A program made the translations under genes and the position numbers. This document shows positions 15,601 to 24,547 of a stretch of DNA of 64,000 nt, piece after piece; positions within the stretch are counted from its first letter, which is position 1, and the number at the start of each line of letters is the position of its first letter. Below the pieces are notes generated by a model. That model saw only the letters and a list, made by a program, of their open reading frames with translations, searched no databases and was not told where the DNA came from. The DNA is from Ruminococcus albus AD2013 (GTDB lineage Bacteria; Bacillota; Clostridia; Oscillospirales; Ruminococcaceae), in assembly GCF_000526775.1 (NCBI RefSeq), contig NZ_JAGS01000001.1:2728001-2792000 (forward strand), read 5' to 3'.

Positions 15601-18261
15601 CTAATCCTCATAGCCGCCATCGGCATTATCGGTATTCTCATTATTTTCAGCAGTGCTGTCGGCATTTCCGTCCCCGGACTTTGACTCGTTATCATCAGTC
15701 TTCTCTTCGGGCTGACTCTCCTCGGGTTCATCGGACTGTATCTCCAGCGGTACTGCGGAATCCTGCACGCGGTTGTTGTTTATCGCGGTGATGTGCGTTT
15801 CAGTCGAGCAGGAGGTTATTGAGATGGAGAACAGCAGGTCGGTACAGCCTACCGCACGGCAGAACTCTATCGCGTTTTCGTCGAAGTATCTGAAATCACA
15901 CACGTATATCTTCTCAAAGCTGTGTGTCAGGAAAGGTACCAGCGCATTGCCGAAGCTGTCCTTGAAGATGACCAGTGTTCTGCCGTTATCGACATCGGTG
16001 GTTATCTCGGTTATCTCTTCATCTTTACCCATTATTGCAGAGTAGCAGTTTACGCCCTCGGCAAAGTCAAAGAACAGACTGCCCTCTTCACCGTAGGTGA
16101 AATCGGTGTTATAGTACTTGGTAGTATATTCATTATCGGGCTTATAGTAGATGAAAGTATCGGGATTTGCTTCCAGTTCGCTGTCATAGTTGCTGTAAGC
16201 GTACATCGTACCCAGGAAGCCGTTTATCTTGCACTTCTCGTAGGTCTTGATATCGGCATACTTAACGCCTGCCTTATCGGCAAATACTTTGCCTGCGTAG
16301 TAAGCACCAAGGGGCTGCCAGTGGTGGTCTGTACGTGAATAGATATACTCATCGGTGTGAGCGCCTATTGCATCGTATACATCAACATTGATTATACCGC
16401 TGAGTTCGGAAGCGATATTGTCGATATTATCCTTCTGGTCGGCAACTATGTCCTTGAAGTTCTTGGGCATATAGTAAGCCGCAGAAGTAGGTATGGTCAT
16501 GTTGTATACATTGACCTCGGGCATTTCTTCCTTATACTTGTTGATAGTCTTGGCATAGAGCGCACCTGTCTCGAACATACCATAGTAGCCCGCAACAGCA
16601 CGTACATCCTTGCCCTTGCCGAATACTATAACTTCGCCCTCAAGCTCGCCGTCATCGAGTATCTCGGGGAGTTTTACTACCTCTTCCTTTTTGGTGGTAG
16701 TCTTCTTGCCGTCCTTGTCCTTAGCCTTTGTAGTGGTAGCTGCCTTGGGGTCAGTATTGGCGGTAACTGTGGTAACAGCTGCGCGCTTCTCTTCATCGAG
16801 AGTTTCCTTTTCGGCTTTCTTGTGAGTACCGCTTACTTTAGCACCGCCAAGGTCGATACCTTTCAGGCGGTCATAAGCCGCACCGAACTTTTTGAGTTCT
16901 TCACGACCGGGGATAGTATCGGTGAAATAATCATCTATCGCACGGGTATACTTTCCCGAAAAATAATCCTTTATGCTGAAAGAGGGGAACTCTGCCAGAT
17001 TTCTGTTCTCGGAATTTATAAAGCCGCTCTCCCTTTCCATGAAAAGCAGGGAGAAGAAAATGGCAAATATCATGCCCAAGCACATGATGCAGTTTATGAA
17101 GTGGAATTCCAGCTCATGGGTCTTGGCCTTTTTGCGCTTTGAATGTGACTTCTTTGCAGCTTCACTGCGGCTGCCCTTTTCGGGAACACTGTGAGCCTTT
17201 TCTGTTTTTCCGCTGCGGACTTTGTGTATCATCTCCGCAAAGTCATATACCTCATCAGCTGTCTCTGCGGATACGGGCTTTCTGCTTACAGGTGCGGCTT
17301 CAGGTGACTTTTCTGCGGGCTTAGCGGCAACAGGCTGCTTTACCTCGGCAGGAGTTTTCTCCACGGGCTTCACCTCTGAAACAGGCATCTTCTCTGCTTC
17401 AAGCTTTTCAGCCTTTTCCTTTACCACACTGAATTCAGCCGTCTTTTCCAGTTCAGTGAGCTGAACTGTTTCAGCTTGCTGAACTGTTTCGGCGGGCTGT
17501 ACTGTTTCGGTAACAGCGGGAGTTTCAGCCTTAGCAGGTGCTTCGGGCTTCTTCTCGGGAACGGGGTCGCGCAGATCATCGAGGTTCATTTTAGAAATAG
17601 GCATTTTCAGCGATACTGTGCGCTTATTGGGAGAATCTGCCGCTTTCTGTCTGCCGTTCCTGTGTGGCACCTCACGTACTCTTGCATCGCCGTGAGAGTC
17701 AACGTTCATTACCAGTTCCTGCTTATGGGGCACGCCCATAGCAGCACCGACTACCTCGCCGAAATCAGGTACGGGTTCGGGCTTGGGTGGCTGTGTCATC
17801 ACAGGCAAGGGAGCAACGAAATCGGGTGGCAGCTGTCTTTTCACGGGAGCCTGCTGCTGTACGGGAGATACAGGCTGTACAGGGGTGCTGTACACAGGAC
17901 GAGTGACAGGCGCCTGCTGTGTTTCTTCGGGTTCGTCTTCGCCGTCTATCCAGACGCTCTTTTTGGGTTTCAGCAAAGGGCTGTCCGTCCAGATGCTGTG
18001 ACTGCGCTTGCGGCGGTCTTCCCTTATTTTATCAACTATCTTGTCATGCTCGGCAGCACCCTCGCCTGCGGGTGTGAAATCCTCGGGCACGAAGCTTTTC
18101 AGCTCGCCTATGGGCTTGGTGTTTCTTGCCGTCCGTCTTGATTCGGGTGTGGGTATATCCTTACCGCCGAGAGTAACATCGTTCAGCGACTGTTCATATG
18201 CTTTTGTCAGCGCCTCCAGATCAAAAGCGGGAGAGCGCTTTTCATTTTTATTATCCATCAT
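15601..18261 (-). CDS. DHHW/AlgX-like membrane protein with long cytosolic N-region
   Basis: An 886-residue protein. Residues 1-380 are low complexity, rich in Pro, Lys and Glu, with VQPAETVQQAETVQ-type repeats, and probably cytosolic. One transmembrane helix is at about 390-412 (NCIMCLGMIFAIFFSLLFM). The external part is DHHW family, related to AlgX/AlgJ SGNH O-acetyltransferases: ENRNLAEFPSF just after the membrane, TDHHWQPLGAYY at about 644-655, and KDSFGNALVPFL later. The tail (last ~45 residues) is very acidic. Next to an MBOAT gene this suggests O-acylation of a cell-wall glycan. The long intracellular extension is unusual for the family. Confidence 0.88.
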   Translation of the reverse strand: MMDNKNEKRSPAFDLEALTKAYEQSLNDVTLGGKDIPTPESRRTARNTKPIGELKSFVPEDFTPAGEGAAEHDKIVDKIREDRRKRSHSIWTDSPLLKPKKSVWIDGEDEPEETQQAPVTRPVYSTPVQPVSPVQQQAPVKRQLPPDFVAPLPVMTQPPKPEPVPDFGEVVGAAMGVPHKQELVMNVDSHGDARVREVPHRNGRQKAADSPNKRTVSLKMPISKMNLDDLRDPVPEKKPEAPAKAETPAVTETVQPAETVQQAETVQLTELEKTAEFSVVKEKAEKLEAEKMPVSEVKPVEKTPAEVKQPVAAKPAEKSPEAAPVSRKPVSAETADEVYDFAEMIHKVRSGKTEKAHSVPEKGSRSEAAKKSHSKRKKAKTHELEFHFINCIMCLGMIFAIFFSLLFMERESGFINSENRNLAEFPSFSIKDYFSGKYTRAIDDYFTDTIPGREELKKFGAAYDRLKGIDLGGAKVSGTHKKAEKETLDEEKRAAVTTVTANTDPKAATTTKAKDKDGKKTTTKKEEVVKLPEILDDGELEGEVIVFGKGKDVRAVAGYYGMFETGALYAKTINKYKEEMPEVNVYNMTIPTSAAYYMPKNFKDIVADQKDNIDNIASELSGIINVDVYDAIGAHTDEYIYSRTDHHWQPLGAYYAGKVFADKAGVKYADIKTYEKCKINGFLGTMYAYSNYDSELEANPDTFIYYKPDNEYTTKYYNTDFTYGEEGSLFFDFAEGVNCYSAIMGKDEEITEITTDVDNGRTLVIFKDSFGNALVPFLTHSFEKIYVCDFRYFDENAIEFCRAVGCTDLLFSISITSCSTETHITAINNNRVQDSAVPLEIQSDEPEESQPEEKTDDNESKSGDGNADSTAENNENTDNADGGYED

Positions 18262-18274
18262 TTAGCTCACCTGC

Positions 18275-19696
18275 TCAGAATCTGAAATAAAGGAACGGAT
18301 TGTTTGTGTTGTTCAGCAGCAGCAGACTGCTTGCAATGAGTATAAGCGCGTTGCAAATAACGCCTGCTGACTGGAAGATATAAGCACTTCCGGGCTTCCT
18401 GAATGCCTTTTCGCGTATCTTGGGTATAACGGGCATTGCAAAGAATATCGCTGCGATGAACAGGAAGATATTGCCCATAAAGATATTTGCGGTATAAGCA
18501 TCGCAGAAGGAGTTGCCGTTAAGTCCTATAAGTCCCTTGAAGAACTTGCACAGCTTGGGCAGGCTCTCGAAATAGAAGATGCCGAAGCCTAAGAATATTA
18601 TCGTCTTGGTATAGATATGTGCCGCAGGTACGGGCATTTTCTTCATTTTCTTCTTGCCTATCATCATTTCCATCATGATGAACAGACCGTAGTAAAGTCC
18701 CCAGAAAACGAAATTCCAGCTTGCACCGTGCCAAAGACCTGTCAGGAACCATACAAGGAAAAGTCCGCCGTACTTGCGCCTTTTGCCGAATATCGGGATA
18801 TACAGCACATAATCGCGGAAGAACGAACTCAGGGAGATGTGCCATCTCTGCCAGAATTCGGAGATAGTCTTGCAGATGAAAGGATATTTAAAGTTCTCAT
18901 CAAAGTGGAATCCGAATATACGTCCCAGACCGATAGCTATATCGGAATAGCCCGAGAAATCGAAGTAGTACCAGAGTCCCACAAGTATAGCGCCGTACCA
19001 TGTGCCCAGTACGGACAGAGAATCAATGGCGGAATACTTGTTATCGGCATTACCGAAAAGCGAGGTAACTACTGTACTCAGGCTGTTGGCGATAAGCACC
19101 TTTTTTCCGAGACCCAGTATTATACGTGAAAAACCTTCGGATATATCGTTGATGGTAGTCTTTCTGTCCTCTATCTCCTCGGCTATGACGGAGTACCTTA
19201 CGATAGGTCCTGCCACCAGCTGCGGGAAGAGAGATACGTACATCAGGAATTTAAGAAAACTCTTCTGGGGTTTAACCTTGCCCCAATAGCAGTCTATGGT
19301 ATAGGATATAGTCTGGAATGTATAGAAAGATATGCCTATGGGCAGTTTTATGTGGGGCACGGGAATATTCAGCCCTGCGGCATTGTTCAGGTTTTCCACA
19401 AAGAATCCCGTATATTTGAATCCGAAGAGGAGTCCCAGATTGAATATCAGCGACCACGCCAGCGCAAGCTTAGCCTGCCAGCCTTCGGGGTGTTTCTCGA
19501 TGACTCGTCCGTTGTAATAGTCCACCAGCGCGGATACGGCAAGTATGCTGACCCACACAGGTTCGCCCCATGCGTAGAATATCATAGAGAATACTATAAG
19601 CACTATATTTCGTATATTAGCGTTGCGTGTGATAAAATAACATATCAGACACACAGGAAGAAAGAAATACAGAAAAAGCAGATCTGCAAAAACCAC
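18275..19696 (-). CDS. MBOAT-family membrane O-acyltransferase (AlgI/DltB-like)
   Basis: A 473-residue polytopic membrane protein of the membrane-bound O-acyltransferase family. Seen: many hydrophobic helices, PQLVAGPIVRY, DYVLYIPIFGKRR-type cytosolic loops and GLWHGASWNF, whose His (about residue 323) is the family's catalytic His. AlgI moves acetyl groups across the membrane to polysaccharide; DltB moves D-alanyl from an ACP. A GTG start has AGGAG upstream. First gene of the four-gene operon MBOAT, DHHW, FkbH, ACP. Confidence 0.95.
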   Translation of the reverse strand: MVFADLLFLYFFLPVCLICYFITRNANIRNIVLIVFSMIFYAWGEPVWVSILAVSALVDYYNGRVIEKHPEGWQAKLALAWSLIFNLGLLFGFKYTGFFVENLNNAAGLNIPVPHIKLPIGISFYTFQTISYTIDCYWGKVKPQKSFLKFLMYVSLFPQLVAGPIVRYSVIAEEIEDRKTTINDISEGFSRIILGLGKKVLIANSLSTVVTSLFGNADNKYSAIDSLSVLGTWYGAILVGLWYYFDFSGYSDIAIGLGRIFGFHFDENFKYPFICKTISEFWQRWHISLSSFFRDYVLYIPIFGKRRKYGGLFLVWFLTGLWHGASWNFVFWGLYYGLFIMMEMMIGKKKMKKMPVPAAHIYTKTIIFLGFGIFYFESLPKLCKFFKGLIGLNGNSFCDAYTANIFMGNIFLFIAAIFFAMPVIPKIREKAFRKPGSAYIFQSAGVICNALILIASSLLLLNNTNNPFLYFRF

Positions 19697-19777
19697 GTTA
19701 TATTACTCCTAATCCTAAAAATTTCAATTTTTTGCCATAATTCAGCGCAAAGCCGCAGAATTCGGTCATATACAGTT

Positions 19778-19806
19778 ATTATACCACTTATTTCCCCCTA
19801 GGTCAA
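19778..19806 (-). promoter_or_regulatory. Sigma-A promoter of the MBOAT operon
   Basis: Minus strand: TTGACC (19801-19806), 17-nt spacer, perfect TATAAT (19778-19783). Leader of about 75 nt to the GTG start. Confidence 0.75.
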
Positions 19807-19945
19807 CCTTTTTTTAAACAAAAAGCGAAAAAATACGGACTTATTTTCTCGTTATATTTGTGCATTGCTTCAAAGGCAGTTTATTCTCTGCCATAAGCAT
19901 TTCATAAAAGAATCTTAATTATTTCTTAGTATGGTGATGATAATA

Positions 19946-19974
19946 TTGATTTTTCGTTACAGTTATGTTATAAT
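19946..19974 (+). promoter_or_regulatory. Sigma-A promoter of the anchored-protein/ABC operon
   Basis: TTGATT (19946-19951), 17-nt spacer, perfect TATAAT (19969-19974), about 60 nt before the first gene. The region 19697-20040 otherwise holds only this and the divergent MBOAT promoter. Confidence 0.75.
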
Positions 19975-20040
19975 CATAATTAGAGAACATGATAAATTAT
20001 TTAACAATGTCAAAATCCTAAGAAAGAAGAGAATCACAGT

Positions 20041-20727
20041 ATGAAGATCCCTAAGATCAAATGGAACCATATAAACCGCGGTCTTGTACTCGGGCTTGCG
20101 CTCGGTGCGGGCACTGCGGTTTATGTTATGGTGCAGAACGCAATGTTCAAAAACAATATCCCCGAGATATCGGCACGCGCCGAGGAGATCTGCCGAAGCA
20201 TGGCAGAGACCAACACGGGCGATAACCGGAAAGGTGTTCAGCGTATGCTGACTTCCTGTATACAGGATAATTTTATAAATACGCCCTATTCACATTCCAC
20301 AGGTGAAGAAGATTTAGACGCCGTAACCAGGACCTCCCTGATTTTTGAAGTTGAAACTATGGAACCCGACCAGACGGGCTGCGATAAGGTATATTCCACC
20401 GAATACAAGCAGATAAGTACATCTGTATCAAAATGGGGCGTTGACGGCGCAACCGTTCAGGTGGATTATATCATAAACTGCGAATGTGATGGTATTCCGC
20501 TGCTTCTTTCACCAATCGGTCTGCTGAACCCCGCCTATGAAGCTCGCAAAAGCAGTGACAAGCCGCTACATAAAATAGTCGAAATAAAAGGTTCGTGCAA
20601 TATGGTAATGCAGAAAGATAACGGAGTATGGAAAGTTCTCACAGTAACTTACGATGAAAACCCCTATAAAATGAATATCGAATACCCCGACGGAAATGAG
20701 GGAGGTGAAGCTGATGGACAAGAATAA
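20041..20727 (+). CDS. Membrane-anchored hypothetical protein
   Basis: A 228-residue protein with a single N-terminal membrane anchor (about residues 14-31, GLVLGLALGAGTAVYVMV) and an exported domain. The exported part (helix with RAEEICRSMAE, then beta strands ending in NGVWKVLTVTYDENPY) resembles NTF2-like or DUF-type lipoprotein domains, but I cannot name a family. It overlaps the start of the ABC ATPase gene by 14 nt, so it is probably part of that exporter operon. Confidence 0.72.
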   Translation: MKIPKIKWNHINRGLVLGLALGAGTAVYVMVQNAMFKNNIPEISARAEEICRSMAETNTGDNRKGVQRMLTSCIQDNFINTPYSHSTGEEDLDAVTRTSLIFEVETMEPDQTGCDKVYSTEYKQISTSVSKWGVDGATVQVDYIINCECDGIPLLLSPIGLLNPAYEARKSSDKPLHKIVEIKGSCNMVMQKDNGVWKVLTVTYDENPYKMNIEYPDGNEGGEADGQE

Positions 20728-21658
20728 TGTAGTTCTGAGCATAAAGGGACTGAACAAGACCATCGGCAAGAAGCAGATACTCCATGATATCGACATGGAA
20801 TGTTATGCGGGTGAGGTGTTCGGTTTTCTGGGACCTAACGGCGCGGGCAAGACCACTACCATCAAGACGGTGGTGGGACTTCTTCTGCTGGACGAAGGCG
20901 AAGTAAAGGTCTGCGGACACGATATAACCAAAGACTTTGAAGCCGCTATGGAAAATGTTGGCGGCATCGTTGAAAATCCCGAGATGTACAAGTTCATGAC
21001 GGGCAGGGAAAATCTCAGACAGTATGCACGAATGAGGGGTCTGGATTTTTCGGAGATAGACAAGGCGGTCGAAATGGTTAAGCTTTCAAACCGCATAAAC
21101 GACAAAGTATCAAAGTATTCTCTGGGTATGAGACAGCGTCTTGGCGTGGCACAGGCACTTATGCACAAACCCAAGCTTCTGATACTGGACGAACCGACAA
21201 ACGGTCTTGACCCACAGGGCATAAAGGAACTTCGTGATATCCTGAGAGAGCTTGCACACAAGGACGGTGTGTGCGTTGTTGTATCCTCTCACCTTATGAG
21301 CGAGATGGAGCTTATGTGTGACAGAGTGGGCATAATCGCAAACGGCAGCATGATAGGCACCTACACTATGGAAGAGATAATCTCACAGTCACAGGAAAGC
21401 ATCACCGAATATACCATTGAAACAGACGATTCCGAAAAAGCACTGGAAATTCTGGAAGGCAGTAATATCTCCGCACAGGGCGATATGCTTTACCTGAAAC
21501 TGGAAACCGACAGTGCAAAGGCTGACATCGCGGAAGCGATAAGAAAACTGGCAGGGAGCGGCATAAACATCTACTCCGTACACCCCAAGGAAAGCAAAAA
21601 GCTCGAAGAAGTATTCATTGAGCTTACAGGCAGGGAAGGAGATGGACAGATTGGATAA
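20714..21658 (+). CDS. ABC transporter ATP-binding protein
   Basis: Cytoplasmic ATPase of an ABC-2 exporter, 314 residues. Walker A GPNGAGKTT near residue 40, the signature YSLGMRQRLG near 138, and Walker B LLILDEPTNGLDP just after it. Downstream of the ATPase core there is a ~90-residue C-terminal extension typical of DrrA/BcrA-type exporters. The ATG at 20714 has GGAGG 8 nt upstream; an in-frame ATG at 20696 lacks a site. It pairs with the permease that follows. Bacitracin/lantibiotic export is common for such pairs, but the substrate is unknown. Confidence 0.93.
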   Translation: MDKNNVVLSIKGLNKTIGKKQILHDIDMECYAGEVFGFLGPNGAGKTTTIKTVVGLLLLDEGEVKVCGHDITKDFEAAMENVGGIVENPEMYKFMTGRENLRQYARMRGLDFSEIDKAVEMVKLSNRINDKVSKYSLGMRQRLGVAQALMHKPKLLILDEPTNGLDPQGIKELRDILRELAHKDGVCVVVSSHLMSEMELMCDRVGIIANGSMIGTYTMEEIISQSQESITEYTIETDDSEKALEILEGSNISAQGDMLYLKLETDSAKADIAEAIRKLAGSGINIYSVHPKESKKLEEVFIELTGREGDGQIG

Positions 21659-22964
21659 GTTCTTTGCACTTGTAAAAAACGAGTATATAAAGATATACAA
21701 AAAAACATCATCGAGGATACTGCTGGTGATATTCCTGGCGGTATGCCTGTGCTTTGCACCGCTGATGAAGCTGATAAACAACTCGGGTATCAAAGATTAC
21801 GCTTCAGAATCAATGGATATGTCTGATTCGGAGCGTCTGGCAAATTCGCTGAAAGACAAGAAGAGAGAAATCGAGAACTCTCCTGATATGCCCCTGCGTG
21901 AGGAAAGACTGGCACTGATAGAAGCGGTAGACACCGATTCAGACTGGCAGGCTGGAGCTTACCGTCAAGGCATGTACACTGATTCAAAGAGAGAGGTACA
22001 GACCATGACCATGCTTTGTAAGACCGATGACTGGCGCGGTTTCTGCAAATACAATATAGATAACAGCGAAAGCAAAGGAGATAAATGGGTCTACAAATAC
22101 AAACTGGAACACGATATAGGCTACGGTGAAGAATTCAATGAGAAGAACGCACTCCTTTTTAAAATCGGAAGTGCACTGGAAGGCAATGAATATGGCAGTC
22201 AATCAGCAGAGGAAGTCGTTGCCATAGGTATGTATCAGCTCGAACACGAGATATACGATAATACCTCGGATAAGAATGTTCCATTACTAGATATGGACCA
22301 TTACGAGCCCTTTGATTTCTGGGACGTTATGCTGAAGATACCCTATGTGGAAAGCTTTATAGGTATAATAATGCTGATGATAGCAGGCGGCATAGTGGCG
22401 AGCGAATTCAGTCAGAGTACGATAAAATTCCTGCTGATAAGCCCTGTACAGCGCAGCAAGATACTGGCGGCAAAATACTTTACCGTGATATCCCTCGGTT
22501 TTCTGATGATGCTGATGATGTTCCTTATAAATATACCAATGGTAGGGCTTCTCTTCGGATTCAAGGGTATATCCTTACCGTATCTCAGTTTGGTAGACGG
22601 CGAGGTTGTGGCACAAAGTACATTCGTATTCCTTATCAAGAATTTCATGCTGAAAAGCGTTCAGGTAATGATAACCACCACGCTGGCATTTATGATATCC
22701 TCATTGATGAGAAGTACCGGCCTTGCGATAGTTGCAGGCTTTATCTTAAATTCAATAGGTACCCCCCTGATAGCTATAATGGTGACTTTCAAGATGGACT
22801 GGGGCAGATATCTGATATTTGCAAATACCGATCTGCAAACCATATACAATGGTGCTTCGCCATTCCCACAGCACAGTCTGGGCTTTGCGGTCGTAGTAGT
22901 CATAGCCCATATGGCAGTATTTCTGCTTACTGCATGGGACGGTTTCACAAGACGCTCGGTGTGA
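21651..22964 (+). CDS. ABC-2 type permease
   Basis: Membrane partner of the preceding ATPase, about 437 residues. One helix near the N-terminus (about residues 22-40) is followed by a large hydrophilic loop of roughly 190 residues, then a cluster of five helices (IIMLMIAGGIVASEF onward), the usual layout for ABC-2 permeases of bacitracin type. The start is uncertain: TTG at 21651 has AAGGAG 9 nt upstream, while ATG at 21642 directly abuts that site. Either way it overlaps the ATPase stop. It ends before a strong terminator. Confidence 0.85.
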   Translation: MDKFFALVKNEYIKIYKKTSSRILLVIFLAVCLCFAPLMKLINNSGIKDYASESMDMSDSERLANSLKDKKREIENSPDMPLREERLALIEAVDTDSDWQAGAYRQGMYTDSKREVQTMTMLCKTDDWRGFCKYNIDNSESKGDKWVYKYKLEHDIGYGEEFNEKNALLFKIGSALEGNEYGSQSAEEVVAIGMYQLEHEIYDNTSDKNVPLLDMDHYEPFDFWDVMLKIPYVESFIGIIMLMIAGGIVASEFSQSTIKFLLISPVQRSKILAAKYFTVISLGFLMMLMMFLINIPMVGLLFGFKGISLPYLSLVDGEVVAQSTFVFLIKNFMLKSVQVMITTTLAFMISSLMRSTGLAIVAGFILNSIGTPLIAIMVTFKMDWGRYLIFANTDLQTIYNGASPFPQHSLGFAVVVVIAHMAVFLLTAWDGFTRRSV

Positions 22965-22983
22965 TGTAAAGAGCCATACTAAT

Positions 22984-23017
22984 AAAGCGCAGTATTTATC
23001 GTACTGCGCTTTTATTT
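22984..23017 (+). terminator. Intrinsic terminator after the ABC operon
   Basis: AAAGCGCAGTA/TACTGCGCTTT stem with a 7-nt loop, followed by TTATTTAT. Confidence 0.85.
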
Positions 23018-23067
23018 ATAGTTCCGGCTTTCTAAAAACAGACAGACAGATATATTTATAGCGATAC

Positions 23068-23098
23068 AAAAAAGACCGCACCCGAAGGTACGGTCTTT
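23068..23098 (-). terminator. Intrinsic terminator of the ribosomal supercluster
   Basis: Minus strand: GACCGTACC-TTCG-GGTGCGGTC, with a UUCG tetraloop, followed by TTTTTTG. It lies just downstream of rplQ and ends the S10-spc-alpha cluster. Confidence 0.9.
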
Positions 23099-23110
23099 AT
23101 AGTTAGTATA

Positions 23111-23452
23111 TTAAACCAGCTGTATGATAGCCATCTCAGCAGCGTCACCGCGGCGGGGTCCGATCTTGATGATCTTGGTGTAACCGCCCTTACGGTCTGC
23201 GTACTTAGGTGATATCTCATCAAAGAGCTTCTTAGCGACAGCTTCCTTAGTTACATAAGCGAATACCTGTCTCTTGGAATGGAGATCGCCTGCCTTACCG
23301 AGAGTTATCATCTTCTCGGCCATAGCAGCAACTTCCTTAGCTCTGGTTACAGTTGTTTCAATCTTACCGTTTTCCAGAAGGAAAGTAACCATAGCTCTCA
23401 GCATTGCTTTTCTCTGGTCACTGGTCCTTCCCAGCTTTCTTGTGCCTGGCAT
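23111..23452 (-). CDS. rplQ: 50S ribosomal protein L17
   Basis: Large-subunit protein near the exit tunnel, 113 residues, normal for Firmicutes. The start MPGTRKLGRTSDQRKAMLR and the end KIIKIGPRRGDAAEMAIIQL are diagnostic. Last gene of the alpha operon, after rpoA, followed by a UUCG-loop terminator. Confidence 0.98.
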   Translation of the reverse strand: MPGTRKLGRTSDQRKAMLRAMVTFLLENGKIETTVTRAKEVAAMAEKMITLGKAGDLHSKRQVFAYVTKEAVAKKLFDEISPKYADRKGGYTKIIKIGPRRGDAAEMAIIQLV

Positions 23453-23470
23453 AGATTTTCACTCCTTACA

Positions 23471-24430
23471 TTAATCATTTTCCTCAGAATTGAGCTCGTA
23501 GCCCAAAGAATGAAGCTTCTCACGAACCTCGTCGAATGACTTCTTACCGAGGTTACGTACCTTCATCATTTCTTCTGCTGACTTTTCAATCAAATCGTTG
23601 ACTGTGTTGATGCCTGCGCGCTTCAGACAGTTGAATGAACGCACGGATAAGTCAAGTTCCTCAATGGTCATCTCAAGGATCTTTTCTTTGCCCTGATCAT
23701 CCTTTTCAACTATAAGTTCCACAACGTTGGTCTCTTCGGAGAGATCAACGAAAGGATTAAGATGCTCGTTGAGGAGTTTGGCTGCCATTGATACAGCTTC
23801 CTTTGCAGATATAGTACCGTCAGTCCATACCTCCAGCGTGAGCTTGTCAAAGTCGGTAATGTGTCCTACACGGGTGTTATCAACTGTGTAGTTTACCTTT
23901 AATACCGGCGAATAGATACTGTCTACAGCAATGATGCCGATGGGTGCATTCTGCATAAGGGACTTGTTCTTCTCAGCAGAAACATAGCCTCTGCCGCGGT
24001 CGATAGTGATCTCCATATACAGTTTAGCGCCTGCGCCCAGGGTTGCGATGTGCATATCGGGAACCAGGATATCTACTTCGGAATCAGCCTTGATGTCGCC
24101 TGCGGTAACTACGCATTCGCCTTCAGCCTCAATGTAGATAGTCTTGGGACCCTCACCGTAAAGCTTTGCAGTCAGACCCTTGAGGTTAAGGATTATCTCA
24201 GTGACATCTTCCTTAACACCGGGTATTGTTGAGAGTTCGTGGTGTACACCGTCGATCTTTACAGAAGTAACAGCTACACCGGGTAAAGAGGAGAGCAGTA
24301 CACGTCTCAGACTGTTTCCGAGAGTTATACCATAGCCGCGCTCCAGAGGCTCGAGAATAAACTTGCCGTATGTTCCGTTGCTTTTGAGCTCAGGCGTTTC
24401 GATCTTTGGCTTTTCTATCTTTTCAAGCAT
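23471..24430 (-). CDS. rpoA: RNA polymerase alpha subunit
   Basis: 319 residues. The N-terminal assembly domain has ERGYGITLGNSLRRVLLSSL and the C-terminal DNA/activator-binding domain has LSVRSFNCLKRAGINTV and RNLGKKSFDEV. The start at 24430 (MLEKIEKPK) is chosen over an upstream in-frame ATG at 24514 because it has AGGAGGG 7 nt upstream and gives the standard length. It sits between rpsD and rplQ as in Clostridia. Confidence 0.98.
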   Translation of the reverse strand: MLEKIEKPKIETPELKSNGTYGKFILEPLERGYGITLGNSLRRVLLSSLPGVAVTSVKIDGVHHELSTIPGVKEDVTEIILNLKGLTAKLYGEGPKTIYIEAEGECVVTAGDIKADSEVDILVPDMHIATLGAGAKLYMEITIDRGRGYVSAEKNKSLMQNAPIGIIAVDSIYSPVLKVNYTVDNTRVGHITDFDKLTLEVWTDGTISAKEAVSMAAKLLNEHLNPFVDLSEETNVVELIVEKDDQGKEKILEMTIEELDLSVRSFNCLKRAGINTVNDLIEKSAEEMMKVRNLGKKSFDEVREKLHSLGYELNSEEND

Positions 24431-24500
24431 TAGTAACCCTCCTGTATTCAAACATGAATTGTAATGTGTCCGAAAGTTCCAGATTTCATGCAGCTTCTGC

Positions 24501-24532
24501 GGAGCTGTACCCATAAAAGGTACAGCGCTCCG
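24501..24532 (-). other. Hairpin between rpsD and rpoA
   Basis: GGAGC-GCTGTACC pairs with GGTACAG-CTCC around a TTTTATG loop. It has no T run, so it is not a terminator. Possible RNA processing site or translational element in the alpha operon. Confidence 0.5.
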
Positions 24533-24547
24533 AGAACCTTACACTTA

